Source of the DNA: Saprospiraceae bacterium
GTDB taxonomy: Bacteria; Bacteroidota; Bacteroidia; Chitinophagales; Saprospiraceae
Assembly: GCA_021739645.1 (NCBI GenBank)
Contig: JAIPBL010000012.1
Coordinates: forward strand, 30,353 to 94,352
DNA: 64,000 bases
Direction: 5' to 3'
The position numbers and the translations under genes are program-made. The notes below the pieces were generated by a model. The model did no database searches. It was not told the origin of the DNA and saw only the letters and a list, made by a program, of their open reading frames with translations. This document shows positions 16,156 through 25,343 of this stretch, one piece after another (positions within the stretch are counted from its first letter, which is position 1; each line of letters starts with the position of its first letter).

Positions 16156-16806
16156 ATGGACACCATTATTGACTTCATACTGCACACAGACCATTACCTA
16201 AACGATATCGTAGCGCAGTACGGCCTATTGATTTACGTCGTACTTTTTTTGGTGATTTTTGCGGAAACAGGCTTTGTTGTAACTCCTTTCCTGCCTGGTG
16301 ATGGGTTTCTTTTTACGGTCGGCGTCATCGCAGGAAGCACAGCTGGGGGTCTGAACCTGTGGGTCTCCATGCTTATCATGATGGTAGCTGCCATCTTGGG
16401 CAACACCGTCAATTTCCATATCGGAAGGTATTTCAGTACAAAGCTGCTGGATGGCAAGGAGCGAAATTGGCTTAATCCTAAATATTTGAAAGATGCCCAT
16501 GATTTCTTCGAAAAACATGGACAGAAGGCGGTTATCCTAAGTCGATTTTTTCCAATTTTCCGAACGTTCGTGCCGTTTGTGGCAGGCCTTTCCAAAATGG
16601 ACCGAACCAAGTTCATGAGCTATACCATCATTGGCGGGGTGTCCTGGGTCATTCTGCTTACCCTTGCAGGGTACTTTCTAGGCAGCATTCCGTTCGTTAA
16701 AAACAATATCTCCTTCATTGTACTGGGCATAATCGGTGTCTCACTGATTCCATTATTCATCACTGCCATCAAGAAGTATTTGGAGAACAAAAAAGCGAAA
16801 GCCTAA
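16156..16806 (+). CDS. DedA-family membrane protein
   Basis: A 216-residue inner-membrane protein from ATG 16156. It shows the DedA/SNARE-associated (VTT) signatures: ETGFVVTPFLPGDGFLF near residue 38, then the FRTFVPFVAGLSKMDRTKF block with its conserved Arg and Gly. There are about five hydrophobic segments and a Lys-rich tail. Family members move lipids such as undecaprenyl phosphate across the membrane or affect proton motive force homeostasis; which applies here is unknown. The stop codon TAA forms part of a 13-bp repeat flanking the mobile-like element that follows. Confidence 0.9.
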   Translation: MDTIIDFILHTDHYLNDIVAQYGLLIYVVLFLVIFAETGFVVTPFLPGDGFLFTVGVIAGSTAGGLNLWVSMLIMMVAAILGNTVNFHIGRYFSTKLLDGKERNWLNPKYLKDAHDFFEKHGQKAVILSRFFPIFRTFVPFVAGLSKMDRTKFMSYTIIGGVSWVILLTLAGYFLGSIPFVKNNISFIVLGIIGVSLIPLFITAIKKYLENKKAKA

Positions 16807-17053
16807 ATGAAAATAGCAGGGCTTTCCTATAAAAAAACGTGCAAGTCTTTTGACGCCCCATCGGGGCGAAATGTCGGTAGTTATTACCCAGAACCTTTGC
16901 CTTCAGTGCCGTAGGTACGGCATACTGGCTACAACATTCCGTACCTAAGGCACGGAAACCCGTTCGCAATGGATTTGCTACCGACATCTCGCCCCGATGG
17001 GGCGCTTAACTTGCACCAGACAGTTTTTATAGGAAAGCCCTAAATGAAAATAG
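16804..17053. mobile_element. MITE-like palindromic element with 13-bp flanking direct repeat
   Basis: The core 16817-17040 has 17-bp perfect terminal inverted repeats (GGGCTTTCCTATAAAAA) and further imperfect inverted arms extending about 60 bp, including GCCCCATCGGGGC hairpins and GTCGGTAG. TAAATGAAAATAG occurs at 16804-16816 and 17041-17053, as expected of a target-site duplication. It carries no coding sequence. The left copy of the repeat contains the DedA stop codon. A related core is seen at 61383-61569. Confidence 0.85.
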
Positions 17054-17150
17054 GAAGGCATTTGGTATTGTATTGAGAATCAACTACTTGCACTGTTCAT
17101 TCTCAAACAGAAATTCACGGACACCCTTTCAAAACCAAGATTTTGCTCAC

Positions 17151-18110
17151 TCAAATTTGGGTTAAATTCAAAATCTTCTCTGCCAGCACCCTTGCATGTT
17201 TTTCCTTGCTTTCGAACGACCATCCAGCGATATGCGGGGATAAAACCACGTTGCCCGCATGGGTGAGATAGTCAAAGTCGGGCGGGAGTTGCTCTAACCG
17301 GAACTTGTCAAAAGACGTCTCTTCATACTCCAAAACATCGAGCGCAGCGCCGCGCACTTTTCCGGATTTTAGGGTTTCGACGAGGTCGGCGGTGTTCAGA
17401 ATTAGGCCACGGGCGGTGTTTACGATGTAAATGTTTTTTCTAAAACTGTTTAAAAAAGCACCGTTGATAAAATGGTGATTATCAGCATCGTACGGGATAT
17501 GGGCACTCAACACATCCGCTTCTTGAAACAGTGCCTCAAGGCTCGACTCTTCCGCAGAATCGTCTCCGTAACCCGTCTTGAATTTGTCGTAGGCCAACAC
17601 CCGCACCCCGAAACCTTGGAGCCGTTGCGAAAAGGCACTGCCCATGTTCCCGTAGCCAAGTATCCCCACTGTTTTGCCCTTTAATTCAACAGCCCGGTTG
17701 GCCTCTCGAACCCATTGCCCACTGCGTACTTGACGGTCGGCACGGCTCAGGTTGTTCATCAAACAAAGAAGCAGGCCGAGCGCATGTTCGGCCACTGTGT
17801 CCCGGCTACCTTCAGGGGAAATCAAGACTTTGATGCCACTTGACTCAGCAAAATCAACATCAATATGCTCCACACCGACGCCCTCTCTGGCCAAAAATTG
17901 GAGGCTACTGGCTTTTTCAAGAAATGATTTATCAATGGAAAAGCGACTTCGCATAACGATACCATGAAATTGCCCAACGAACGCCTCGACCTCCGATTTT
18001 GAACTGGTCGTGTCCGTGTGACAATCGAACCCGTGCTCCGTCAAGTACGTTTCTAGGAACGGGTGGGCTTTGTCCAAAAAAAGGACTTTTGGCTTGCGAT
18101 TGTTGTTCAT
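17151..18110 (-). CDS. D-isomer 2-hydroxyacid dehydrogenase (phosphoglycerate dehydrogenase-like)
   Basis: A 319-residue cytosolic NAD-dependent dehydrogenase. I chose ATG 18110 (MNNNRKPKVLFLDKAHPFLE); the frame is open to 18473, but that part would overlap a divergent gene and is unlike the family. The Rossmann loop is GYGNMG (about 152-157). The catalytic triad is Arg234 in NTARG, a Glu in YEETSF (about 263) and His293 in SPHIAGW. It has no ACT or other regulatory tail, so it is a short-form enzyme. It could be a serine-pathway phosphoglycerate dehydrogenase or act on another 2-hydroxyacid; the sequence alone does not decide. It is divergent to the next gene. Confidence 0.85.
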   Translation of the reverse strand: MNNNRKPKVLFLDKAHPFLETYLTEHGFDCHTDTTSSKSEVEAFVGQFHGIVMRSRFSIDKSFLEKASSLQFLAREGVGVEHIDVDFAESSGIKVLISPEGSRDTVAEHALGLLLCLMNNLSRADRQVRSGQWVREANRAVELKGKTVGILGYGNMGSAFSQRLQGFGVRVLAYDKFKTGYGDDSAEESSLEALFQEADVLSAHIPYDADNHHFINGAFLNSFRKNIYIVNTARGLILNTADLVETLKSGKVRGAALDVLEYEETSFDKFRLEQLPPDFDYLTHAGNVVLSPHIAGWSFESKEKHARVLAEKILNLTQI

Positions 18111-18271
18111 TTCTTTCCAGTTAATTTTTTGACCGTAGTTTTGCGGCAAGATTTTCTCTGCGCAATATGCAAGAACCTTTGGAAACGGCTCGTTTGAGGC
18201 ATGAAAAATTGTCAAGCTTTTTTTAACCGCATTCCTATTCATTTCACCACAAAAAGCACAACAAATTGAAA

Positions 18272-18805
18272 ATGAACAAATTAACACTGATATTCTTTGT
18301 TCTGTTTTGCTTCGCAAATGCCTTGCAAAGCCAAAACGACACCATTCCCGGACGCTCCGAGACCGAAAAATACAATTGGCGGCTACGGCAGTCCGTGCTT
18401 TATGGCACTTATATCCCGAAGGACGTGAACGAGGTGATGCTGGAATTGAACAAAAAAATTGACGCCAAATCAAAGGCGAAGCTTGCAGCTGTGAGTGAGG
18501 ATGAAGCAGCCACCAAACTTTTTTTTAGCCTTGGCCGCTGGATGACCCACAACTGGAGTCTTTTTGAAGGTTCCCGGCTCAGTAAATACATGCAGGACCT
18601 AGGCATCCACCACCCCGATGACATGGTGCGGTTTTTCATCATCGTTTATCATCGTAGCTTGACCAAGCAACCAATGGAAGTTAAGGAGTTGGTAGTGAAG
18701 TTTAATGACAAAGAAGAAGCTGAAAAACAGGAAAGGCTGAAAAATGGCACCATTCTGCACGAAGAAAAAAAGAAATTAGATAAGCCAAACGATAGCAAAA
18801 ACTGA
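18272..18805 (+). CDS. Secreted DUF6794-like protein
   Basis: A 177-residue protein starting at ATG 18272; a TTG six bases upstream is in frame. It has a signal peptide (MNKLTLIFFVLFCFANALQS) and therefore is exported to the periplasm. The central part, from YIPKDVNEVMLELN to FHPDDM-type IHHPDDMVRFFIIVYHR, resembles the DUF6794 domain as I remember it, with the conserved GRWMTHNW and GSRLSKY segments. The C-terminus is a charged Lys/Glu tail. The family's function is unknown. It is divergent from the dehydrogenase gene. Confidence 0.65.
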   Translation: MNKLTLIFFVLFCFANALQSQNDTIPGRSETEKYNWRLRQSVLYGTYIPKDVNEVMLELNKKIDAKSKAKLAAVSEDEAATKLFFSLGRWMTHNWSLFEGSRLSKYMQDLGIHHPDDMVRFFIIVYHRSLTKQPMEVKELVVKFNDKEEAEKQERLKNGTILHEEKKKLDKPNDSKN

Positions 18806-18890
18806 GCATTACGGCTCGTCCAGCCTATCCAAATCGCATTATATTAATGTGCAATTGCCAAGTTCGACGCACTTGGTTTTTCAAAATTTA

Positions 18891-18898
18891 TACTTTTG
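18891..18898 (+). promoter_or_regulatory. Possible -7 promoter box for topA
   Basis: TACTTTTG matches TAnnTTTG. A TTG at 18873-18875 is a possible -33 element, though the spacing is short. The transcript would have a leader of about 100 nt. Confidence 0.45.
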
Positions 18899-19007
18899 CG
18901 CCGTCAAAGGTGGCACCCTGCTGAATTCTAATGTCCGCAATCATTGGTTTTTGAAAGGTCTGACCATCGAATTTTTACCATTCTCATCCAATTTTAACGA
19001 GTAACCT

Positions 19008-21527
19008 ATGGCCAAGAATCTCCTCATCGTAGAGTCGCCAGCCAAAGCAAAAACCATCGAAAAAATCCTTGGCAGCGACTTCACCGTGAAGTCCAGCTAC
19101 GGTCATGTCCGTGACCTGCCCAAAGAGGATATTTCCGTTGATGTCGAACACGATTTCAAACCAAACTACGTCGTCACTGCGGACAAGCAGAAGGTGGTAA
19201 AGGAACTGAAAGACGCCGTTAAGAAGGTGGACGAAGTTTGGCTCGCAACGGACGAAGACCGTGAGGGGGAAGCCATTTCCTGGCACCTCTGCCAAGTGCT
19301 TGGCCTCGACGAGCACAGCACCAAGCGCATCGTTTTTCATGAAATCACCAAGTCGGCCATCCAACTGGCCATCACACAGCCCCGCAAACTGGACCTGAAC
19401 CTCGTGGACGCCCAGCAGGCTCGCCGCATTGTGGACCGGCTGGTGGGCTACGAACTATCCGGGCTGCTTTGGAAAAAAGTGAAGGGCAAACTTTCCGCAG
19501 GCCGGGTACAATCGGTGACCGTCCGCTTGGTAGTGGAACGGGAGCGGGAAATCCAAGCCTTTGAAACGACCCCATTTTTTAGAATAACCGCCGAGTTCAA
19601 CGTGAAAAGCGCCGATGGCAAAGTGTCGGTGCTCAAGGCGGAGTCCCCAGAGCGTTACGATACGCAGGACAACGCTGCCAGCTTTTTGAAAAAATGCGTT
19701 GGCGCAGCCTTCAACATCAACAATATCGAGGTAAAACCAGCCAAGCGCAAACCCGCTGCACCATTTACAACCTCCACATTGCAACAGGAGGCTAGCCGTA
19801 AACTCGGCTTCTCTGTGAGCCGAACGATGTTGGTGGCGCAGCGACTTTACGAGGCCGGTTTTATCACCTACATGCGTACCGACTCGACCAACCTGAGCGA
19901 AATGGCCATCGCATCCATTGCGCAAGAAATCGAAAACCTATACGGCTCAAGGTATGTTCACACCCGTCGGTACAAGACCAGCAAAGCCGGGGCCCAAGAG
20001 GCGCACGAAGCCATCCGCCCGACCTACATCACCAACCAGCAAATACCGGGTGACCGTGACCAAACCCGCCTGTATGAGCTTATTTGGAAGCGGACGATTG
20101 CCAGTCAAATGTCAGAGGCTGAACTGGAACGAACCATTGTGAAAATCGGTGTCTCCACAATGCCTGGCTCACCGCTGCAGGCAGAGGGTGAAGTACTGAA
20201 GTTCGACGGCTTCCTGAAGGTGTACCTCGAATCTCAGGATGATGACGACGAGGAAGATACAAAGGGGATTCTGCCGCCATTGAAGGTTGGCCAGCCACTC
20301 GACTTGCTGGACATGACCGCAACGGAGCGTTACACACGCCCGCCAGCCCGCTACACGGAGGCTGCATTGGTAAGCAAATTGGAGGAGCTTGGCATTGGAC
20401 GTCCATCTACATACGCCCCAACGATTTCAAAAATCATGGAAGAAAACCGGGGCTACGTCGTGAAAGAAAACCGAGACGGCGAGGTACGGAAATATGCCAT
20501 TTTGACCCTGAAGGATGGTCAAATCAAGACTTCTGAGGGAAGTGAAGTGACTGGCGCCGTAAAAAACCGCCTATTCCCCACGGACATGGGCATGGTGGTG
20601 ACTGACTACCTCTTCGAGCATTTCAAAGAAATAATGGATTTTGGCTTCACGGCTGGCATCGAAAAGGATTTCGACATCATTGCCGAAGGCAATAAAAACT
20701 GGGTAAAAACGGTGGGCGATTTCTACCACCCCTTCCACGCCACGGTGCAGAACGCCCTTGAAACCAGTGCCCGTGCCACGGGTGAGCGCATTCTCGGAAA
20801 AGACCCGGAGACTGGCCGAACGGTGTTGGTGCGCATGACCCGGTTCGGGAAACCTGCCGTACAGATAGGCTCGAAGGAAGAGCTTGCCGAGGACGAAAAA
20901 GCCAAATTTGCCAACCTCGGCCCAAACCAAAGCATCGAAACGGTGACGCTGGAGGACGCACTTAGGCTGTTTACCCTTCCAAAATCTTTGGGTGAATTCC
21001 AGGGAAAGGAAGTTAGCATTGGGCTTGGCCGTTTTGGGCCTTATGTGAAGCATGGCGACGTCTTTGTTTCTATCCCACGGGGTGAAGACCCCCTTGAAAT
21101 GGAGATAGAACGGGCCAACGAACTTATCAAGGAAAAGCAACTGGCAGATGCCCCAATTGGCACCTACAAGGGCATTGACATCACCAAGGGCAAAGGACGA
21201 TTCGGGCCATTTCTCAAATATGGCGACCTGTACATCAATGTGCCTGCCAAGCACAAACTGGATACCATCACCGTCGAGGAGTGCCACAAGCTCATTGAGG
21301 CCAAGATAAACAAGGAAGCTAACCGATACGTGCAGCGGTGGGAAAAGGAAGAAATCGCCATCGAAAACGGAAGGTGGGGGCCTTTTATCCGCTTCAAAAA
21401 GAACAATGTTTCGTTCCCGAAAACGGAGGGCCAAAAAATGACCTCGGAGGACGCAGCAAAATTGAGCTTCGAGGACGTTAAAGCAATAATCGAGGCAGCA
21501 TTGCCCGGTAGTTTCAAGAAAAAATAA
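19008..21527 (+). CDS. topA: DNA topoisomerase I (type IA)
   Basis: An 839-residue enzyme that relaxes negative supercoils by cutting one strand. The TOPRIM domain has the E9 motif (VESPAKAKT) and D82-x-D84-x-E86 (DEDREGE). The active tyrosine is Y288 in GFITYMRTDST. The type IA core runs to about residue 600. After it, instead of Cys4 zinc ribbons, there are four C-terminal repeats, each with a G-R-F/W-G-P-(F/Y)-(V/I/L) signature (Toprim_C_rpt type). That form is usual for Bacteroidota. The gene appears intact and stands alone with its own promoter. Confidence 0.97.
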   Translation: MAKNLLIVESPAKAKTIEKILGSDFTVKSSYGHVRDLPKEDISVDVEHDFKPNYVVTADKQKVVKELKDAVKKVDEVWLATDEDREGEAISWHLCQVLGLDEHSTKRIVFHEITKSAIQLAITQPRKLDLNLVDAQQARRIVDRLVGYELSGLLWKKVKGKLSAGRVQSVTVRLVVEREREIQAFETTPFFRITAEFNVKSADGKVSVLKAESPERYDTQDNAASFLKKCVGAAFNINNIEVKPAKRKPAAPFTTSTLQQEASRKLGFSVSRTMLVAQRLYEAGFITYMRTDSTNLSEMAIASIAQEIENLYGSRYVHTRRYKTSKAGAQEAHEAIRPTYITNQQIPGDRDQTRLYELIWKRTIASQMSEAELERTIVKIGVSTMPGSPLQAEGEVLKFDGFLKVYLESQDDDDEEDTKGILPPLKVGQPLDLLDMTATERYTRPPARYTEAALVSKLEELGIGRPSTYAPTISKIMEENRGYVVKENRDGEVRKYAILTLKDGQIKTSEGSEVTGAVKNRLFPTDMGMVVTDYLFEHFKEIMDFGFTAGIEKDFDIIAEGNKNWVKTVGDFYHPFHATVQNALETSARATGERILGKDPETGRTVLVRMTRFGKPAVQIGSKEELAEDEKAKFANLGPNQSIETVTLEDALRLFTLPKSLGEFQGKEVSIGLGRFGPYVKHGDVFVSIPRGEDPLEMEIERANELIKEKQLADAPIGTYKGIDITKGKGRFGPFLKYGDLYINVPAKHKLDTITVEECHKLIEAKINKEANRYVQRWEKEEIAIENGRWGPFIRFKKNNVSFPKTEGQKMTSEDAAKLSFEDVKAIIEAALPGSFKKK

Positions 21528-21593
21528 TATGCTCCCAAGCGTTGGTTTGCGGGGCATTGCCAAACGGAATTTCGATTTACAAAAACGCAATTC

Positions 21594-22307
21594 ATGAAAC
21601 CTATCGCCCTTCTCGTTTGCCTTTTGTTTTCAAGCTTCGCAATGGCCCAAGAAGCTGGCAAGGACATCGTTTACCTCAAAAGTGGAATGGTGCTTCGGGG
21701 TAAAATTATGGAGCGGATGGACGACGGGGCAATCAAGATGGTGACCAATGAAGGCCGTGAAACTATCGTTTCCTTTCGGGAAATCAAAAATATCACCATT
21801 GAAGGAGTAGGAACCAATCCTACGGACTACGGCAGCGACAGCGCCATCGGCCTGCTGCTGCGTGGCGAAGGGGGCATCGGGGTTTCCTATCGCATTAAAT
21901 TTCAAAAAGACACTTGGGCCGACCTTAATGTGCAGCCGGACTTGAGGGTGCTCATCAACAAGTACACTGATAAAATCGTATTGTCCCCGGGCATCAACTT
22001 AGGTGCCGAAATGGATTTTTTCATCAAACGCTTTTACAAGGAAAGAAAGCAAAGGGTCAGGGCGAATGGCATCTTTTTCCGCGGGGTGACGGCCCTCAAC
22101 AAATACCCTGTTACCACGGTGTCCTTTGGTTGGTGCTCCGAATATTTCAGGTTGAACAATTTCAAGCGGAGTTTTATGCTCAACCTTGGCCCTGGAATGC
22201 AGATAAACCATTGGTTCGACGACTCCAAAAATTCCGCCTACACTGAAAATATCTATAAATACATGCCCACGGTGATGTTCAAAGTCCAATGGCATTTTTT
22301 CCAATAA
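21594..22307 (+). CDS. Secreted protein, probable small outer-membrane barrel
   Basis: A 237-residue protein with a signal peptide ending in AMA-Q. After it comes a short region (VYLKSGMVLRGKIMERMDDGAIKM) resembling the N-terminal Sm-like or SH3-like strand pairs seen in Bacteroidota periplasmic proteins. The rest alternates hydrophobic and polar residues in strands and ends with an aromatic residue (WHFFQ). This is consistent with an outer-membrane beta-barrel. I recognise no named family. It follows topA by 66 bp, so readthrough is possible. Confidence 0.6.
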   Translation: MKPIALLVCLLFSSFAMAQEAGKDIVYLKSGMVLRGKIMERMDDGAIKMVTNEGRETIVSFREIKNITIEGVGTNPTDYGSDSAIGLLLRGEGGIGVSYRIKFQKDTWADLNVQPDLRVLINKYTDKIVLSPGINLGAEMDFFIKRFYKERKQRVRANGIFFRGVTALNKYPVTTVSFGWCSEYFRLNNFKRSFMLNLGPGMQINHWFDDSKNSAYTENIYKYMPTVMFKVQWHFFQ

Positions 22308-22378
22308 AATTGAATCCCACAAAACAAATCAAGGATTCAGTTCTTTTGTTAACAGGTTTTATCGTTCGCACAGACTGA

Positions 22379-22735
22379 TTGAAAAACAACCAGACATATC
22401 GCCAAACGACTGCACTCCTGCTGGCTTTTCTAGTCCTTCAGGTCGTGATGTTGAAGGAGTTCCACGGCTTTTTCGATAGCCATCACCATGTGCAGGTAGC
22501 ACACTGTGACGATACCAAGCAGGGCGAATCCCACCTACACAACGAAGAATACGCCCCAAACGACTGCGCCATTTGCTTTTTCAACTTGGCGCCAGCCACG
22601 CTGGATTTTCAGGAATTTTCGGCACAAACGCCCGTTTGCCTGCCGCTCCGCAAACCCTTCTTTTATCAAGAAACCCTCAGCAACAGGGTAAATTGGCACT
22701 TCCAACTCCGTGGCCCGCCTGCCATGGCCGCTTGA
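22379..22735 (+). CDS. His-rich small membrane-anchored protein, likely metal related
   Basis: A 118-residue protein that seems to start at TTG 22379: an in-frame stop lies directly before it and the next ATG would remove the hydrophobic N-terminus. After the membrane segment there is a cluster SHHHVQVAHCDD, then HLHNEE and a DCAICFF motif with a CxxC pair. Such clusters suggest binding of a transition metal such as zinc or copper. The TonB-dependent receptor gene follows 116 bp downstream. A role in metal uptake with that receptor is inferred from this pairing. Confidence 0.6.
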   Translation: MKNNQTYRQTTALLLAFLVLQVVMLKEFHGFFDSHHHVQVAHCDDTKQGESHLHNEEYAPNDCAICFFNLAPATLDFQEFSAQTPVCLPLRKPFFYQETLSNRVNWHFQLRGPPAMAA

Positions 22736-22851
22736 TTTTTTCTTTTTCTATCTTCCAAAACCAGGAACGCTTAAGCCGTGTTCGTCGATGGCCATGACCG
22801 CTTTTCATGGCTATCGAATTGCGGACGGGCGTCCACAATCAAGCTCAGGCC

Positions 22852-25275
22852 ATGAAGTTAGTTTCTATTTTCACAGTCTTTTTTCTTTCCGTTTTTACGC
22901 TCAATGCACAAAACAGCATCACGGGCCATGTACTCGATGCTGCCGACAAATCCCCCATCATCGGCGCAACGGTCTTCATTGCCGACCTAAAAACGGGAAC
23001 AGCCACCGATGAAAACGGCGCATTTTCCCTCCAAACCCTGCCGAAAGGAAGCTTCCTTGCTGAGGTTTCCGCTTTGGGCTACGCCAAAATCGTTCTTAAA
23101 GTAAACACTTCGGACACGAAACAACTGGATATTCTGCTTTCTGAAACGGCGGTGGAAATGCAGGAGGTCATCGTCACGGGCGTTTCCTCCTCCACAGAAA
23201 AAACGAAAAACCCCGTGCCAGTGGCCCAAATGCGCAGAGATATGTTGCTCCAAAACACCTCCACCAACCTGATTGATGCGCTGTCCAAACTGCCCGGTGT
23301 GAACCAAGTCAGCACGGGCACGGCTATTTCGAAGCCCGTCATCCGAGGGCTTGGCTACAACAGGGTTGTCGTGCTGCGCAATGGCATCCGCCAGGAGGGC
23401 CAGCAGTGGGGCGACGAGCACGGCATCGAATTGGACGAAAACGACGTGGAGCGGGTCGAAATCATCAAAGGCCCCGGCAGCCTGCTCTACGGCTCTGACG
23501 CCATGGCTGGAGTCGTGAACTTCCTGCTCCCCCACCCCGTTGCCGAAGGCACCATGTCAGCCGAGGCTAGCACTGAATATCAAACCAACAGCAACCTCGC
23601 TGGCACATCCCTCATGCAAGCGGGCAACCTGCACGGTGTCCATTGGCAGGGCCGTGGCACTTGGCAGCGCTCAGGCAATTTCCAAAACCCCGTGGACGGT
23701 CATGTGCTCAACAGTGGCTCGGAGTTGTATGCAGCCAGTGGATTCATTGGCATCAACCGGAATTGGGGGCATTCTCAGCTTCATCTCAGCAGCTACAACC
23801 AGCGCATCGGCATCCCCGAAGGCGAGCGGGATTCGCTGGGCAACTTTACCGGGCTAGTCGCCAAAAATGGGCTGGAGGTAGAACGCAGCTTCCAAAATTC
23901 TTCCCTGAGTGGTTGGCAGAACAGCATCGGTGTGCCGTTCCAACGGGTGAACCACCAGCGTGTGGCTTGGTCGAACACCGTTTTTTTTGGGGAATCAAAA
24001 CTGAACCTCGACTTGGCCTGGCAGCAAAACCGACGACGGGAATACGGAAATGTGCTCGACCTCAGCGCCACGGAATTGTATTTCAAACTGAACACGCTCA
24101 ACGCAAATTTGAAATATTTTATCCCAGAAAAGAACAACTGGAAATTGACAATGGGCCTGAGCAGCCAGCACCAGATCAACCGAAATTTTGGCGAAGCCTA
24201 CATCATACCTGCGTACCAATTGACCGATGGCGGCGCTTTTGTTTTTGGTCAAAAAGAACTTGAAAACTGGTTTTTCAGCGGGGGGCTTCGGTTCGATTAT
24301 CGCCACCTCAGCACACAGCCGCTTTTTTTGGGTAGCAACGAGGAACCCGTTGAGCCAACCGACCCAAATGCCGTGGAAAAATTTGCCGAATTTCAACGAG
24401 ATTTTACCAATATGACGGGCAGCATTGGCGCTACCTACCAAATTAGCAAGCCGCTCGTCGCAAGGCTGAACGCATCCCGTGGCTTCCGCTCACCGAACCT
24501 CGCCGAACTGGGCAGCAATGGCCAACACGAAGGCACTTTCCGATACGAAATCGGCAACCAAAACCTGAAAGCCGAAACCAGTCTGCAAGCCGATGCTGGA
24601 ATCACCTACTCCGGCGACCATGTCGTGCTCGACGTCAGCGGTTTTTACAACAGCATCCAGCATTTCATCTTTTTGGAAAAAATGGAAGGGAGCGGCGGCG
24701 ATTCACTGATTGACGGCACGCCTGCTTTCCGGTTTGTTCAGGGCAATGCGGCACTCTTCGGCGGCGAGGTCAGCTTCGACCTCCACCCCCACCCTTTCGA
24801 CTTCCTGCACTTCGAGAACGCATTTTCATACGTGAGGGGGCAGCTTAGCAACCTCCCGATAGCTATCGGGACTGATTCCTTGAGCAACCTGCCCTTCATG
24901 CCCCCCGCCAAATTGCAGAGTGAGCTGCGGGCACAGTTGCAAAAGCCCTGGAAATCCTTGCAAACTGGATATGTGAAATTGGAGGGTGAGTATTTTTTCA
25001 AACAAGGAAAAGCCTACACTGCTTTCGACACGGAAACCCCCACGAACGGGTATTTCCTGCTGAACGCTGGCATCGGCGCTGATTTTATGAACAAGAAAAA
25101 TGTGGTGGTTTGCCGACTGTTCCTTTCCGCAGAGAACCTGCTGGATACGGCCTATTTCAGCCACTTGAGCCGCTTGAAGTATGCACCAGAGAATCCAGTA
25201 ACCGGGGTGGCAGGTATTTATAATCCGGGACGGAACTTTGGGGTGAAATTGGTGGTGCCAATTGGGATAAAATAG
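22852..25275 (+). CDS. TonB-dependent outer-membrane receptor
   Basis: An 807-residue receptor from ATG 22852; a longer frame starts at 22807 but lacks a signal peptide. The signal peptide ends in LNAQ. A CarboxypepD_reg-like domain (ITGHVLDAADKSPIIGA) covers residues 20-105. The plug follows, with VEIIKGPGSLLYGSDAMAGVVN, and then a beta-barrel to the C-terminus. The plug contains GQQWGDEHG, which I associate with metal-type receptors, and the upstream His-rich protein points the same way. The substrate is inferred only. Near residue 670 there is an in-frame palindromic insertion (24854-24871). Confidence 0.92.
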   Translation: MKLVSIFTVFFLSVFTLNAQNSITGHVLDAADKSPIIGATVFIADLKTGTATDENGAFSLQTLPKGSFLAEVSALGYAKIVLKVNTSDTKQLDILLSETAVEMQEVIVTGVSSSTEKTKNPVPVAQMRRDMLLQNTSTNLIDALSKLPGVNQVSTGTAISKPVIRGLGYNRVVVLRNGIRQEGQQWGDEHGIELDENDVERVEIIKGPGSLLYGSDAMAGVVNFLLPHPVAEGTMSAEASTEYQTNSNLAGTSLMQAGNLHGVHWQGRGTWQRSGNFQNPVDGHVLNSGSELYAASGFIGINRNWGHSQLHLSSYNQRIGIPEGERDSLGNFTGLVAKNGLEVERSFQNSSLSGWQNSIGVPFQRVNHQRVAWSNTVFFGESKLNLDLAWQQNRRREYGNVLDLSATELYFKLNTLNANLKYFIPEKNNWKLTMGLSSQHQINRNFGEAYIIPAYQLTDGGAFVFGQKELENWFFSGGLRFDYRHLSTQPLFLGSNEEPVEPTDPNAVEKFAEFQRDFTNMTGSIGATYQISKPLVARLNASRGFRSPNLAELGSNGQHEGTFRYEIGNQNLKAETSLQADAGITYSGDHVVLDVSGFYNSIQHFIFLEKMEGSGGDSLIDGTPAFRFVQGNAALFGGEVSFDLHPHPFDFLHFENAFSYVRGQLSNLPIAIGTDSLSNLPFMPPAKLQSELRAQLQKPWKSLQTGYVKLEGEYFFKQGKAYTAFDTETPTNGYFLLNAGIGADFMNKKNVVVCRLFLSAENLLDTAYFSHLSRLKYAPENPVTGVAGIYNPGRNFGVKLVVPIGIK
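24854..24871. repeat. 18-bp perfect palindrome inside the TonB receptor
   Basis: TCCCGATAGCTATCGGGA, a perfect palindrome, in frame in the barrel region. The protein reads LSNLP on both sides of it (LSNLPIAIGTDSLSNLP), so the inserted stretch is bounded by a duplicated five-residue segment. This looks like an insertion with target duplication. Confidence 0.75.
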
Positions 25276-25298
25276 GAAAGGGCAATTTCACGAATTTG

Positions 25299-25329
25299 GA
25301 CCTTCCAAGTTTGTCAAACTTGGAAGGTC
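25299..25329. terminator. Bidirectional terminator between convergent genes
   Basis: Perfect 14-bp arms (GACCTTCCAAGTTT and its complement) with a GTC loop, followed by TTTT. It lies between the receptor on the plus strand and the aminotransferase on the minus strand and can serve both. It also resembles palindromic repeats common in Bacteroidota. Confidence 0.8.
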
Positions 25330-25343
25330 TTTTCGATAAAAGA

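Noticed and set aside
18111..18473. N-terminal extension of the 2-hydroxyacid dehydrogenase
   Set aside because: It overlaps the divergent secreted-protein gene, is Cys/Arg-rich and has no family match. The family-like N-terminus begins at 18110.
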